Source: Orientallactaga sibirica (lineage: Eukaryota; Chordata; Mammalia; Rodentia; Dipodidae). From it: a DNA stretch of 64,000 nt. Position 1 is the first letter of the stretch. The number at the start of each line of letters is the position of its first letter. A program made the translations under genes and the position numbers. The notes under the pieces are model-generated. The model searched no databases and was not told the DNA's origin. It saw only the letters and a program-made list of their open reading frames with translations. Of the stretch, positions 41,580-51,571 are shown piece by piece. The stretch lies in assembly GCA_036365145.1 (NCBI GenBank), contig JAEOAD010000013.1:44395001-44459000 (forward strand), read 5' to 3'.

Positions 41580-41618
41580 AGTTTGAACCCTGGTGATTTC
41601 AATTACAAATATCTTTAA

Positions 41619-41890
41619 GGGCTGGAGAGATGGCTTAGGGGTTAAGACACCTGCCTCCTAAGCCTAAGAACACTGATTCCAATCTCCAGGTCCCACGTTT
41701 AGCCAGATGCAAAGTGAGGCAAGGGCACAATGCCGTACTTGCCCACAAGGGGGCGCACACATCTGGATTTCGTTCGCAGCAGCTGAGACACTGCTGGCGC
41801 GCCCATCTCTGTCTTTCCTCTCCCTCTCCCTCTCTCTCTCTGTCTCTCTCTGTGTCTCTCTCCAAAAAAATAATAAAAAATAAAAAGTTT
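41619..41890 (+). mobile_element. DIP-type SINE, long variant
   Basis: Extra segment 41716-41750 (gaggcaagggcacaatgccg). atatctttaa flanks it at about 41609 and 41898. Confidence 0.92.
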
Positions 41891-41914
41891 AAAATATATA
41901 TCTTTAAATATTTT

Positions 41915-42064
41915 TGTTTTGCTTTTTTTGAGGTAGGGTCTCACTCTAGCCCAAGCTGACCTGGAATTCACTATGTCGTCTCAGGGTGGCCTTGAACTGA
42001 CGGCAATCCTCCTACCTCTGCCTCCCGAGTGCTAGGATTAAAGGTGTGCGCCACCACACCCAGC
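41915..42064 (-). mobile_element. B1 SINE
   Basis: taaatattttt flanks both ends (41905, 42065); end ccaccacacccagc. Confidence 0.94.
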
Positions 42065-42066
42065 TA

Positions 42067-42257
42067 AATATTTTTATTTATTTGCAAACAGAGGGGGGTA
42101 GAGAATGAGCACTCCAGAGCCTCCTGCCACTGCAAGCAAACTCCAGACACATGTGCCACTTTGTGCATCTGGCTTACGTGGGTACTGGGGAATTGAACCC
42201 AGACCATCAGGCTTTGTAAGCAAGTGCCTTAAACCTCTGAGCCATCTCTCCTGCCCC
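42067..42257 (-). mobile_element. DIP-type SINE
   Basis: gcaaacagaggggggtagag, core 42150-42180, end ccatctctcctgccccc. Confidence 0.92.
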
Positions 42258-42289
42258 CATAAAAAAATATTTTTTAAAAGCTACTACTG

Positions 42290-42555
42290 GACTCCTTACA
42301 ACGTGCTCCTCCAGACACAAAATGGCCTGGATATCCCTGACCTCACAGTGCCTGACACTACCTACACAAGACCATCATAATACGAGGAAAAGATCACGAC
42401 ATCAGAATAAAAGAGAGACTGACTGAGAGGGGGAGGGGATAGGATGGAGAGTGAAGTTTCAAAGGGGAAAGTGGGGGGAGGGAGGGAAATAACATGGGAT
42501 ATTGTCTACAATGAAAGAAGTTGTCAATAAAAATAAAAATGATTAATAAAAAAAA
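42290..42555 (+). mobile_element. 5'-truncated L1-like 3' UTR, sense orientation
   Basis: actccttacaacgtgctcct, a gggggaggggata purine block, gaagttgtcaataaaaataa and poly(A). aaagctactactgg is at 42276-42289 and 42556-42569, a 14-bp target-site duplication. It reads in the reverse sense of the copies at 712, 1732 and 29195. Confidence 0.78.
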
Positions 42556-42569
42556 AAAGCTACTACTGG

Positions 42570-42786
42570 GCTGGAGAGATGGCTTAGCAGTTAAGGCACA
42601 TTCCTGCAAAGCCTAAGGACCCCAGTTTGATTCTCCAGGCCCCACATAAGCCAGATGCACAAGGGGGTGCACACGTCTGGAGTTTTCTTGCAGTGGCTAG
42701 AGCCCCTGGTGCGCCCATTCTCACTCTCCCTCTTTCCTTCTCTCTGTCTCTAATAAATAAATAAAAATAAAATCTTTTTCTTGCAA
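42570..42786 (+). mobile_element. DIP-type SINE
   Basis: Inserted at the L1's 3' target copy; a third aaagctactact stands at 42787. Confidence 0.94.
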
Positions 42787-43058
42787 AAAGCTACTACTTT
42801 CAGCAGAACATCCTACTTGACAGTAAAATGTATTGTGATAAATACCAGGTTTACGTACATGTCAGTATGACTAGTGTGAGCTGGTTTCCATATCTAGCAG
42901 CAAAGCTGAAGCCCAAACCTTAACCTTGGCAATCACAGAAAAGTGCTGCTACCCAGACTTTCCTAGCTGACATTGCTCCAACTTGCAACAAACAAACAAA
43001 CAACAACAAAAAACCCCACATTAACAGTAGTCACACAAGGCCAGTGATCAAAATGAAA

Positions 43059-43237
43059 AAATTGTTGAGCATTTATTAAATGCCAAAAGTAATTTATACA
43101 TAAATTACCCATTGAGTCCTCATAGCAATCCTGTAAAAGGAAAAAAAAAATCCAAAATATGTGCACACAGAGATGATGTAATTTTTGCCAGGTCATAGGC
43201 AGATGCATGGTGGAACCTAAATTCTAACCTAGGGAAA
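43059..43237 (-). mobile_element. MIR SINE
   Basis: Reversed MIR in order: tgttgagcatttattaaatg, cattgagtcctcatagcaat, cacagagatgatgtaatttt, ccaggtcataggcagatgca. An ancient mammalian SINE. Confidence 0.8.
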
Positions 43238-43285
43238 GTGGCTGCTTGCTTTTTTTTTTTTTTTTTTTTTTGTTGTTGTTTTGCC

Positions 43286-43286
43286 T

Positions 43287-43329
<43 letters not shown>

Positions 43330-43331
43330 TT
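43286..43331. repeat. (ATTT)n microsatellite
   Basis: About 45 bp of TTTA following a poly(T) run; the expanded tail of the next B1. Confidence 0.95.
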
Positions 43332-43474
43332 TTGGTGTTTGGAGGTAGGGTCTGTCTCTAGCCCAGGTTGACCTGGAATTCACTATGTAGTCTCAGGATG
43401 GCCTCGAACTCCTGATCCTCCTGCCTCTGCCTCCCAAGTGCTGGGATTAAAAGCATGCACCACCGTACCTGGCT
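43332..43474 (-). mobile_element. B1 SINE
   Basis: ggaggtagggtctgtctcta to ccaccgtacctggct. Confidence 0.93.
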
Positions 43475-43478
43475 ACTG

Positions 43479-43591
43479 TTTATTTATTTATTTTTGTTTT
43501 TTGAGCCTAGGCTGACCTGGAACTTACTCTGTAGTTCCAGGCTGGCCTCAAACTCACAGCAATCCTCCTACCTCTGGCCACCATGCCTAGC
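43479..43591 (-). mobile_element. B1 SINE, two internal deletions
   Basis: gagcctaggctgacctggaa, then ctcctacctctggccaccat without the usual gtgctgggattaaagg. Confidence 0.88.
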
Positions 43592-43592
43592 T

Positions 43593-43788
43593 GAAATATT
43601 TTATTTATTTTCAAGTAGGGAGGGAGAGAGAGAGAAAAGGGCATACCAGGGCCTCCTGCCACTGTGAATGAACTCCAGATGCATGCGTTATATTGTACAA
43701 CTGCTTTTCTGTGGGTAGTGGGGAATTGAACCTGGGCTGTCAGGCTTTTCAAGCAAGCGCCTTTAACCACTGAACAATCTCTTATGTC
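43593..43788 (-). mobile_element. DIP-type SINE
   Basis: ttcaagtagggagggagaga, core 43680-43710 diverged, end acaatctcttatgtcc. Confidence 0.87.
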
Positions 43789-44012
43789 CTTGTTATGGTT
43801 TTTGAGTAAGGACCTCATTAAGTTCAGGTGGGCCTCAAATTCATTATGTAGCTGAGGCTGGCCTTGAACTCCTGATTCTCTTGCCTCTACCTTCCAAGTG
43901 CTGGGATTATAGGCATTCACCACCATAACCAGCACTAATGTAGGGAAGCTACCTATTTTCTTAACCACTTGGGTGAGGGAAGATAGAAAGTGGGAAATTA
44001 TACATATATATA
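43789..44012 (-). mobile_element. B1-containing composite repeat, copy 2
   Basis: Reversed B1 (43797-43934) plus about 75 bp beyond its 5' end that aligns with 37291-37365. Together with 37131-37365 it suggests a dispersed composite rather than a plain B1. Confidence 0.55.
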
Positions 44013-44095
44013 TATGATGTTTAAGAAAAGATTCTTTTGGTTGCAAGATTCACAAAAGTTTGCTTAAACTGTTTCAAATAAAATGTTGTGTGAGA

Positions 44096-44336
44096 AGCTG
44101 GAGAGATGGCTCAGAGGTTAAGGTGCTTGCCTGCAAAGCCTAACAACTCAAGTTCGATTTCCCAATACCCATGTAAAGCCAAATGCATAAAGTGGCACAG
44201 GCATCAGGAGTTCATTAGTTCATTTGCAGTGGCTGGAGGCCCTGGTGCACTCATTCTGTGTGTGTGTATGTTTCTGTCTCTCTTCTCTCTGTCTCTCTCT
44301 CTGCTTGCAAATAAATAAATAAATAAATTATTTTTT
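44096..44336 (+). mobile_element. DIP-type SINE
   Basis: gctggagagatggctcagag; carries a small duplication gttcattagttcattt in the core. Confidence 0.93.
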
Positions 44337-44394
44337 TAAAGTTGAGTGAGGACCCCCATAACCTAGTCTTCTCTCATGACACCTTGCCCTTATT

Positions 44395-44560
44395 TCTATT
44401 TTTGCTTTCCCTACACTGTGTTATAATTATCTGCTTATCTATCATTGTGATGATTCGACTTAACCCCAATATGTTCATAACTTTTTTTCTCTTATTCACT
44501 ACTATATCCTTAGTGCAAAAAACAGTGTCTGACAAAGATAGCTGAAAAAATAATTATTCA
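44395..44560 (+). mobile_element. L2 (LINE-2) 3' end remnant
   Basis: ttattcactactatatcctt followed by agtgcaaaaaacagtgtctg matches the L2 tail order (tgttcaccactgtatccc, cacagtgcctggc). Diverged. Confidence 0.6.
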
Positions 44561-44574
44561 CATAAAAAATAGGA

Positions 44575-44778
44575 TGCTGGGGATGTAGCTCAAATGGTAC
44601 AGTGTTTGCCTTGGGCTTGGGCTTGATGCCCAGCACCACATAAGTCAGGCATGGCAGCATGGTGTAATGTCAGCCCTAGGGAGGTAGCAGTAGGAGGATA
44701 AGGAGTCCAAGGCCATCTTCACTAATAGCGAATTCAAGGCTAGTCTTGACTACATGAGAGCTTGCTAAAAAGAAAAAA
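44575..44778 (+). mobile_element. ID-B1 composite SINE (B4-related)
   Basis: ID half 44575-44642 (gctggggatgtagctcaaat, cttgatgcccagcacc) followed by a B1-like half (gtcaggcatggcagcatggt to tacatgagagcttgct) and an A-rich tail. Confidence 0.75.
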
Positions 44779-44787
44779 TCAAATAAA

Positions 44788-44990
44788 GGGCTGGAGAGAT
44801 GGTTTAGTGGTTAAAGCGCTTGCCTGCAAAGCCTAAGGACCTAGGTTTGATTCCCCAGTTCCCCCGTAAGCCAGATGCACAAGGTGGCACATGAGTTTGT
44901 TTGCAGTGGCTAGAGGCCCTGGCACACCCATTCTCTCTCTATCTCCTTCCTCTCTCTCTCTCAAATAAATAAATAAATAAAATATTTTTT
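44788..44990 (+). mobile_element. DIP-type SINE
   Basis: aaaaatcaaa flanks both ends; a small deletion precedes gagtttgtttgcag. Confidence 0.93.
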
Positions 44991-45089
44991 AAAAATCAAA
45001 CAACAACTAGGATTGGGGAAACTGTATGGGGCATAGACATGAGCAGTTGCTGATTATCTAGTCGTTTATCATCAATCATCTATATTCAT

Positions 45090-45174
45090 CCATTTATTTT
45101 TGGTGCTGGTGACCAACCCAGGGCTTTGTGTTTGCTAAGTAAGGACTCACCCTCTGAACTAAATCCTCAACACT
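45090..45174 (-). mobile_element. ID-like SINE, diverged
   Basis: gaccaacccagggctttgtg then ccctctgaactaaatcctca, reversed B- and A-box ends. Confidence 0.6.
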
Positions 45175-45210
45175 AACCTCATTCCTCTGATAATTTCAAA
45201 AAGCAAGAAA

Positions 45211-45398
45211 CAGGGGCTGGGGAGATGGCTCAGTGGTTAAAGGCACTTGCTTGCAAAGCCTGACGGCCTGGGTTCAATTCTCCAGCACCCACGGAAAGCC
45301 AGATGCAAAAAGTAGTGCATGCATCAATAGTCTGCAGCAGCAAGAAGCCCTGGCTTTGTGCAGATATGCATTCACACATGGAAATAAATTTTTTTAAA
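45211..45398 (+). mobile_element. DIP-type SINE, short-tail variant
   Basis: ggctggggagatggctcagt; no CT tract. aaaaagcaagaaaca at about 45197 and 45892 brackets this and the next two SINEs. Confidence 0.9.
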
Positions 45399-45400
45399 AA

Positions 45401-45606
45401 AATTATTTATTTATTTGAGAGCGACAGAGAGAGAGAGAGAGGAAGAGAGAATGGGCGCACCAGGGCCTTCAGCCACTGCAAACGAACTCCAGATGCATGC
45501 ACCACCTTGTGCATCTGGCTTATGTGATACTGGGGAATCAAGCCTCGAACCGGGGTCCTCAGGCTTCACAGGCAAGCCCTTAACCACTAAGCCATCTCTC
45601 CAGCCC
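45401..45606 (-). mobile_element. DIP-type SINE
   Basis: gagagcgacagagagagaga, near-consensus, end ctctccagcccc. Confidence 0.94.
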
Positions 45607-45617
45607 CAAATAAAATA

Positions 45618-45865
45618 TTTTTGTATTTTATTATTTATTTATTTGAGAGAGAGAGATAGACATATATATACATAGAGAGAGAGAGAGCGAGAGAGAGAGA
45701 GAGAGAGATGCATACTAGGACCTCCAGCCACTGCAAATAAACTCCATATGCTCCAAATGCGTGTGCCACCTTGTGCATCTGGCTTATGTGGGTCCTGGGG
45801 AATCAAACCTGAGTCCTTTGGCCTTGCAGGCAAACACCTTAACTGCTAAGCCATCTCTCCAGCCC
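45618..45865 (-). mobile_element. DIP-type SINE
   Basis: caaataaaatattt flanks it (45606, 45865). Contains (AG)n with an atatatata break at 45663-45672. Confidence 0.94.
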
Positions 45866-45906
45866 AAATAAAATATTTTAAAAAATAAAATAAAAAGCAA
45901 GAAACA

Positions 45907-46385
45907 AAGTCAGCCAGTACCTATGGGGACAAAAATTAAGAACTGGTTCCAGTACCCTGCCTGCACTCCAACCCACTTTCTTCGCTATGTGTCTCTTTCA
46001 TTTATATCCCTCCCCGCCCCCATGTTTAAAATGGGCTTCTTTTGCTGACATACTTTCCGGCCCCCAGATAATTTTGGCTTAATGATTAGTTAGTTATAGT
46101 GCCAACCTCAGCCTCACCTTCAGATGACCTTCAAGTTCTGGAGCCCACAACTACCTACCTATTCTGTGTGCACTGGTTCATATTCTCCAGATAATGATTC
46201 CAAGTGGTTCAGCGTAGGTTGAGAATTCTCCGATTGTCCAGTGTGGAGTGGCTGGAGTGCCTGACAAAAATGGCTGTCTAGACTTGCTCTTTTGTCAACT
46301 GCAAGGATTGCAGGCTGAGAATGCACTCCAAACAGGCTTCCTACAAATGTCAAGCTGATCTTGCTATCCCTTTGAATCTAGATGT
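45907..46385. other. Unique sequence, no gene seen
   Basis: About 480 bp with no repeat recognised. Confidence 0.5.
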
Positions 46386-46623
46386 TTAAAAATCTGTTTA
46401 TTGACAACTTCCAAAATATAAACAATATGCCATGACCTAATTCATTCCCATTACCCTTCCTTTCTCCTTCCCAAATTCTCCCTCCTCTGAATCCTTTCTT
46501 CCCAAATAGTGCCTCTTCTATTTTGATGTCATCATTTCCCCCTCCTATTATGCAGGTCTTGTGTAGGTAGAGTCAGCCACTGTGAGGTCATGAATAGCAT
46601 GGCCACTTTGTGTCTGGAAGACA
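46386..46623 (-). mobile_element. Old L1-like 3' UTR fragment
   Basis: tttattgacaacttccaaaa, cttctattttgatgtcatca, gcaggtcttgtgtaggtaga and cactgtgaggtcatgaatag follow the order of the younger copies (715-930) but are diverged. Confidence 0.65.
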
Positions 46624-47557
46624 GCTAGAAAAGTTTTTAAAGCCACCAAGGAGTATATTTTAAATTACATAGAAAATGTATAGTCATACCGTATTTTAAC
46701 AGAGAATTTCTATGGACTGCCATTTTCCAGTTGCTTGCATTTTCAATTTTGTTCTTTGATTGCTTAAAACACAGACATCTTTTCTTTTTTGCCATGCAAT
46801 GAAAATGTTCTATTTTGATATGGAATGTGTTAGTCATAGTGTTTGCATTTTCATTATGATATCAAGAAGTTAATCTGTTCCACTCTTTTTAACCAGTGTA
46901 GTTAAGGGCTTTTGATGGTTTCTTATGATAATTGCATTATGATTTTCACCCTCTTATGTTTTAGACTACATAATTTTTGAAGCTTGAAGAGAATTGCCTG
47001 AAATTTTACTTGTAGCTCATGATTAATACCCATGTTGAAGAGCCCTAGATTGCCCCTAATTTATAAATGAATTCCAAAAGGTCTCTTGTAAATCAGTTGT
47101 TTGGAACTTGAAATACATTTTCTTAGTGGTCCACAAGAGGTTATTTAACCTATAATATCTTTGTCCTGTTATTCCATAAACAGCCAGTATTTTCCTGACA
47201 CTGAGAAACAACTGCATGTATATGCATGGAATGACTGGTTAGTAATTCTACTAAAAATGTGGACATAACAGATTATTCCCTGTCCCTATGAAGCTGATAG
47301 TTGAATGGGAGGAACACAGTCATGCAGATGTAGTAGGATGTGCTCAGGAAGCTGAAGGCAGGAGGATGTTGAGTTTGAGGGCAGCGTGGGAAAACCATTC
47401 CATTAGTCCTCATTGTAAGTACTGATCCTGGGTGCTTGGTGCACAGTGGACATCTTCAAAAGTATTCACAGGATGTCTAGCTAAATAGGTTAAAACTGAA
47501 TATATTTACTTATTGTTTCACTTTAATCCATTATTTAATCTTCACAATTCTTTGAGG
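46624..47557. other. Unique AT-rich sequence, no gene seen
   Basis: About 930 bp. 47275-47310 (attccctgtccctatgaagc) is faintly L2-like. No coding signal. Confidence 0.5.
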
Positions 47558-47570
47558 AATTTACCTTTTA

Positions 47571-47786
47571 TTTACTTGAGAGAGAGAGAGAGAGAGAGAG
47601 AAAGAGGTGGAGAGAGGGGAAGAGAGAGAGAGAGAGATCATAGGCACTCCAGGGCATCCAGCCAGTGCAAACAAGCTCGAGACACGTGCGCCACCTTGTA
47701 CGTCTGGCTTATGTGAGTCCTGGGGAATCGAACCAGGGTCCTTTGGCTTTGCAGGCAAGCACGTTAACTGCTCTCTCCAGACCAGA
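47571..47786 (-). mobile_element. DIP-type SINE
   Basis: Flanked by aatttacctttta at 47558-47570 and 47787-47799. Its 5' end lacks the 'aagccat' part. Confidence 0.95.
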
Positions 47787-47812
47787 ATTTACCTTTTAAA
47801 ATCTAATTCTAG

Positions 47813-48160
47813 GGGTTAGGGAGATAGCTCAGCCAGTAAAGTGCCTTTCAAGCTTGAGTTTGATCCCCAGAACCCATATAGATGTCAGGTGTGGTGGTGT
47901 GTGCCTGTAATGCCAGTGCTGGGGAGGGAGAAACAGGATGATCCCCAGAGCTCACTGGCCAGTTAGTCTAGCTGGGCATAACTGATGGACTCCAGGCCAA
48001 TAATAGAAATGTCTCAAAGGAAGAGGATGACATTTCTGTAGATGATACCTAAGGTCACCCTCTGGCCTCCACACACATGAATGTGCCCCTGCACACACAT
48101 GTGCCCTCACACATGTGAACACACATGCATGCCCACACCACACACATGCAAAAACATATG
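47813..48160 (+). mobile_element. B4 SINE
   Basis: tRNA-like head (ttagggagatagctcagcca, gtttgatccccagaaccc), B1-like middle (gtcaggtgtggtggtgtgtg), gataggtcaccctctggcc-type end and (CA)-rich tail. The only + strand B4. Confidence 0.82.
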
Positions 48161-48180
48161 TAATATTAACTAAACAGTTT

Positions 48181-48338
48181 TTTTTATTTAAAAAAAATTT
48201 TTCAAGGTAGGGTTTCACTCTAGTCCAGGCTGACCTGGAATTCACTATGTAGTCTCAGGGTGGCCTCAAACTCATGGCGATCCTCCTACCTCTGCCTCCC
48301 CAGTACTGGGATTAAAGGTGCGCGCCACCACGCCCGGC
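48181..48338 (-). mobile_element. B1 SINE
   Basis: ttttcaaggtagggtttcac to ccaccacgcccggct. Confidence 0.94.
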
Positions 48339-48378
48339 TCTAAACACTTAAAACTTTAAAAGGCAAGTTTACAATGGA

Positions 48379-48379
48379 G

Positions 48380-48423
<44 letters not shown>

Positions 48424-48424
48424 G
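48379..48424. repeat. (TTTA)n microsatellite
   Basis: About 45 bp of ATTT. Confidence 0.95.
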
Positions 48425-48845
48425 TGTGCGTGTGAGAGAGAGCGAGCGAGCATGCCACACACGTGTTTGCAGGTCAAAGGACAATTTCTGGGTCAGTCCT
48501 CACCTTTCCACCTCATTTGAGGCAGAGTTTCTCTTTCTGAATTCTCACTCTTTTTGTTTGTTTGTTTTGGTTTGGTTTGGGTTTTGGTTTTTTGGTTTTT
48601 CGAGGTAGGGTCTTGCTCTAGCCGCGGCTGACCTGGAATTCCCTATGTAGTCTCAAGGTGGTCTCCAACTCATAGTGATCCTCCTACCTCTGTTTACCAA
48701 GTGCTGGGATTAAATGCATGCGCCACCACGCCCAGTGGATTCTCACTCTTTTAGTCTTTGCTGCACTCACTGTTAGCTTCTGCAAAGTTCTCTGTCTCTG
48801 CCTCTCATCTGGCCATCAATGTCAGTGAGCTGGGATTACAGAAGC
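48425..48845 (-). mobile_element. RSINE1/B4-family SINE split by a B1
   Basis: gcaggtcaaaggacaatttc and gaggcagagtttctctttct, then after the B1 tgcaaagttctctgtctctg and gagctgggattacagaagcc. Same family as 35672-35985. Confidence 0.6.
48554..48738 (-). mobile_element. B1 SINE, nested
   Basis: attctcactcttttt at 48541 and attctcactctttt at 48739 are its target copies. Confidence 0.95.
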
Positions 48846-48953
48846 CATGGGAAAGGGTAGGAAGCAGAAAGGGAAAAAGAGTTGCACCTCCCAGATAAAA
48901 GAAGTTCACTTCTAAGGAGTCTGTCCCTAAACCCTTAAAAGCAAAATCTTGGG

Positions 48954-49142
48954 GGCTGGAGAGATGGCTTAGCAGTTAGGGTGCTTGCCAGCAAAGCCAA
49001 AGGACTCAGGTTCGATTCCCCAGTTCCCACATAGCCAGATGCACAAGGTGGTGCATGCATCTAGAGTTCATTTGCAGTGACTAAAGGCTCTTGGTGTGCC
49101 CATTCTCTCTCTCTCTCTTTTCAAATAAATAAATAAATTCTA
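48954..49142 (+). mobile_element. DIP-type SINE
   Basis: ggctggagagatggcttagc, B box ggttcgattcccc, CT tract, aaataaataaat. Confidence 0.95.
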
Positions 49143-49156
49143 AAAAAATAATCTGG

Positions 49157-49345
49157 GACTGGAGAGATGGCTCAGCAGTTAAAGGCACTTGCTTATAAAG
49201 CTTGTCAGCCTGGGTTGAATTCCCCAGGACTTATATAAAGCCAGATGCACAAAGTGATGCATGCATCTGACATTTGTTTGCATCAGTGAGAGAACTTGGC
49301 GAGCTCCCCTGAGCATGTGTGCAGATAAATAAATTGAAAAATTAA
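49157..49345 (+). mobile_element. DIP-type SINE, short-tail variant
   Basis: gactggagagatggctcagc; no CT tract, ends gcagataaataaattg. Confidence 0.9.
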
Positions 49346-49358
49346 AACATATGCTTTC

Positions 49359-49560
49359 AGGGCTGGAGAGATGCCTCAGCAGTTAAGAGTGCTTGATTCC
49401 AAAGCCTAACGACCCAGGTTCACTTCCCCAGTACCCACATAAAACCAGATGCACAAAGTGGTGCATGTATCTGGAGTTTATTTGCAGTGAGGGGCAAGAG
49501 GCCCTGGTGCATCCATTCCCTCCCTCTCTCTCTTTTTTTTGCAAATAAATCAATGAAAAA
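49359..49560 (+). mobile_element. DIP-type SINE
   Basis: ggctggagagatgcctcagc, CT tract, gcaaataaatcaatg tail. Confidence 0.93.
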
Positions 49561-49609
49561 AAATTTTTAAATACACTTTTATCTAATTGTTCAAGAGTAG
49601 AGGTTCCAA

Positions 49610-49756
49610 ACCAGGTGTGGTGGTGCACCCCTTTAATTCCAGCACTTGGGAGGCAGCGGTAGGAGGATCACTGTGAGTTTCAGGCCAGTCCGGAACTACC
49701 GAGTGAGTTCCAGGTCAGCTGGGCCTAGAGTGAGACTCTACCTTGAAAAAAAAAGA
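49610..49756 (+). mobile_element. B1 SINE
   Basis: accaggtgtggtggtgcacc to gagactctaccttg plus A tail. Confidence 0.92.
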
Positions 49757-49785
49757 TTTAGAGAAGCTGATTTGGGGAGTCAGGG

Positions 49786-49918
49786 TTGAGACAGAGTCTC
49801 ATTCTGTAGTCCAGGCTGGTCTGGAACTTGCTCTGTAACCCAGATTGACTTCAAACTTGTGGTCAATCTCCTGCCTCAGGGCATCGGGATTAGAAGTGTG
49901 AGCCACATCACATCAGTT
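49786..49918 (-). mobile_element. B1-type SINE, old
   Basis: ttgagacagagtctcattct, ccaggctggtctggaacttg, gtgtgagccacatcacatc. Confidence 0.75.
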
Positions 49919-49921
49919 TGG

Positions 49922-50155
49922 GATTTATTTTATTTTATTTTTTAGACAGAGAGAGAGAAAGAGAAAGAGAGAATTGGCACCAGGGCCTCAGCCTCTGCAA
50001 TTAAACTCCAGATGCTTGCACCATCTAGTGGGCATATGCAACCTTACACTTGCCTCACCTTTGTGCATCTGGCTTATGTGGGATCTGGAGAGTCAAACAT
50101 GGGTCCTTAGGCTTCTCAGGCAAGTGCCTTAACCGCTAAGCCATCTCTCCAGGCC
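49922..50155 (-). mobile_element. DIP-type SINE, long variant
   Basis: Extra segment 50022-50055 (ccatctagtgggcatatgca); end ccatctctccaggcc. Confidence 0.9.
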
Positions 50156-50169
50156 CAGCTTGGGATGAA

Positions 50170-50354
50170 AAAAATATTAATTTATTTATTCATTTAAGAG
50201 AAAGTGAGAGAAAGAGGGAGAGAGAGAAAAAGAGAGAATGGGCACACCAGGGCCTCTAGCTACTTCAAATAAATTCCAGATGCATACGCCACCTTGTGCA
50301 TCTGGCTTTACATGAAAGCAAGAGCCTTAACCGTTGAGTCATTGCTCCAGCCCT
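50170..50354 (-). mobile_element. DIP-type SINE, B-box region deleted
   Basis: Core 50275-50315 runs directly into gaaagcaagagccttaaccg. Confidence 0.9.
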
Positions 50355-50380
50355 AAGGATTTTATTAAGAAGAAAGAAAA

Positions 50381-50529
50381 GGACTGGAGAGATGGCTTAG
50401 CTGTCAAGGTTCTTGCCTACGAAGCCTAAGGACCCAGGTTTGATTCCCCAGTACCTACATAGGCCAGATGCACAAGGTAGAACATGTGTCTAGAGTTCAT
50501 TTGCAATGGCTAAGAAACCCTGGCATGCC

Positions 50530-50572
<43 letters not shown>

Positions 50573-50592
50573 CAAATACATAAATAAAATAT
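50381..50592 (+). mobile_element. DIP-type SINE
   Basis: gactggagagatggcttagc, (CT)n 50532-50572, tail aaatacataaataaaa. Confidence 0.94.
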
Positions 50593-50938
50593 TTTTAATT
50601 TTTTTAAAAAGAAAGATGAGACATACTAGGGACAGTCAACCTGTAAAATCTGCTATAGTTGTGTGGTTTTCGTTGTGATTGCTCACCCTATAGTGCACTG
50701 CCTAATGAAAATGTTCTCCCTAGGAAGGGAAAGTCCCATGTCACGTATAAGAAACTGAGAGATGAGAGTTCAAAGAAAGTTCTAATGTTGCTACTATACA
50801 AACTGATCTTCTAACCAGATTTAATTATTTGCTGCAGGGCTTGGAACCAGGCAGCAGATCTCTAAAACCTGTGTCATAGCTAGAATGCCTCAGATATGTC
50901 TCCTTTTTAGAGGAGTCTTGGCTAGAAAAAAAAATCTA
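50593..50938. other. Unique sequence, no gene seen
   Basis: About 340 bp with no repeat or coding motif recognised. Confidence 0.5.
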
Positions 50939-50940
50939 TG

Positions 50941-51102
50941 CTGGGCATGATGGCGCACGCCTTTAATCCTAGCACTTGGGAGGCAGAGGTAGGAGGACTG
51001 CTGTGAGTTCAAGGCCACCCTGAGAATATAGAGTGAATTCCAGGTCAACCTGGTCTAGAATGAGACCCTACCTCAAAAAAAAAAACAAACAAACAAACAA
51101 AA
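50941..51102 (+). mobile_element. B1 SINE with (AAAC)n tail
   Basis: gctgggcatgatggcgcacg to accctacctc; aaaatct on both sides. Confidence 0.94.
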
Positions 51103-51119
51103 TCTCCAGAGAAAACAAG

Positions 51120-51121
<2 letters not shown>

Positions 51122-51170
<49 letters not shown>
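51122..51170. repeat. (GT)n microsatellite
   Basis: About 48 bp of GT. Confidence 0.98.
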
Positions 51171-51171
<1 letters not shown>

Positions 51172-51196
51172 GGGCCTTGACTGTGTATTCAGTCCA

Positions 51197-51566
51197 TGTG
51201 GATGGCCCCTGATATTTTCAGGATTTTATTAAAGTTTGTAATTAGATCTGCAACCTCCTGCCTGGAGGAGGTGTCACTGTGGGTGGATCCTAGGTTCAGT
51301 CCCAAGGTGTGGGGTGAATTTGGGATTCCAGTCTAAAGTGCCTGAGCTTTGCCTGGAGTTCCTAAGTGTGCTTGCCTGTGCTAGTGATGGTTGTTTTGGC
51401 TTTCTTTTCTCTCTCTGCTTGGACCTGTAAAAGAAGGAGCCAGCTTCTTCTGCCATTCTTTTGCCAATTCCCCTGGATCTGTAAGCTTCAAATTAATCTC
51501 TTTTTCTTCCCATAAACTGTGTCCGGTCTGGAAGTTCATCCCTGCAACGTGAGGCTGCCTGCTACA
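51197..51566 (+). mobile_element. Solo LTR, MaLR-like (ERVL class)
   Basis: A 370-bp element starting tgtggatggccc and ending gcctgctaca, with exact 5-bp flanks gtcca at 51192-51196 and 51567-51571. ggaggtgtcactgtgggtgg and ggatctgtaagcttcaaatt have the order of MaLR LTRs (ggaggtgtgtcactgggggt ... tgtaagcc). It is more diverged from ORR1 than the LTR at 31188 and lacks a clear AATAAA. No internal retroviral sequence adjoins it. Confidence 0.75.
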
Positions 51567-51571
51567 GTCCA

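Noticed and set aside
43507..44046. 179-codon minus frame
   Set aside because: It reads through B1, a DIP-type SINE and another B1 composite; no domain.
51122..51170. GT repeat considered as a recombination or Z-DNA element
   Set aside because: Plain microsatellite, one of several; nothing sets it apart.
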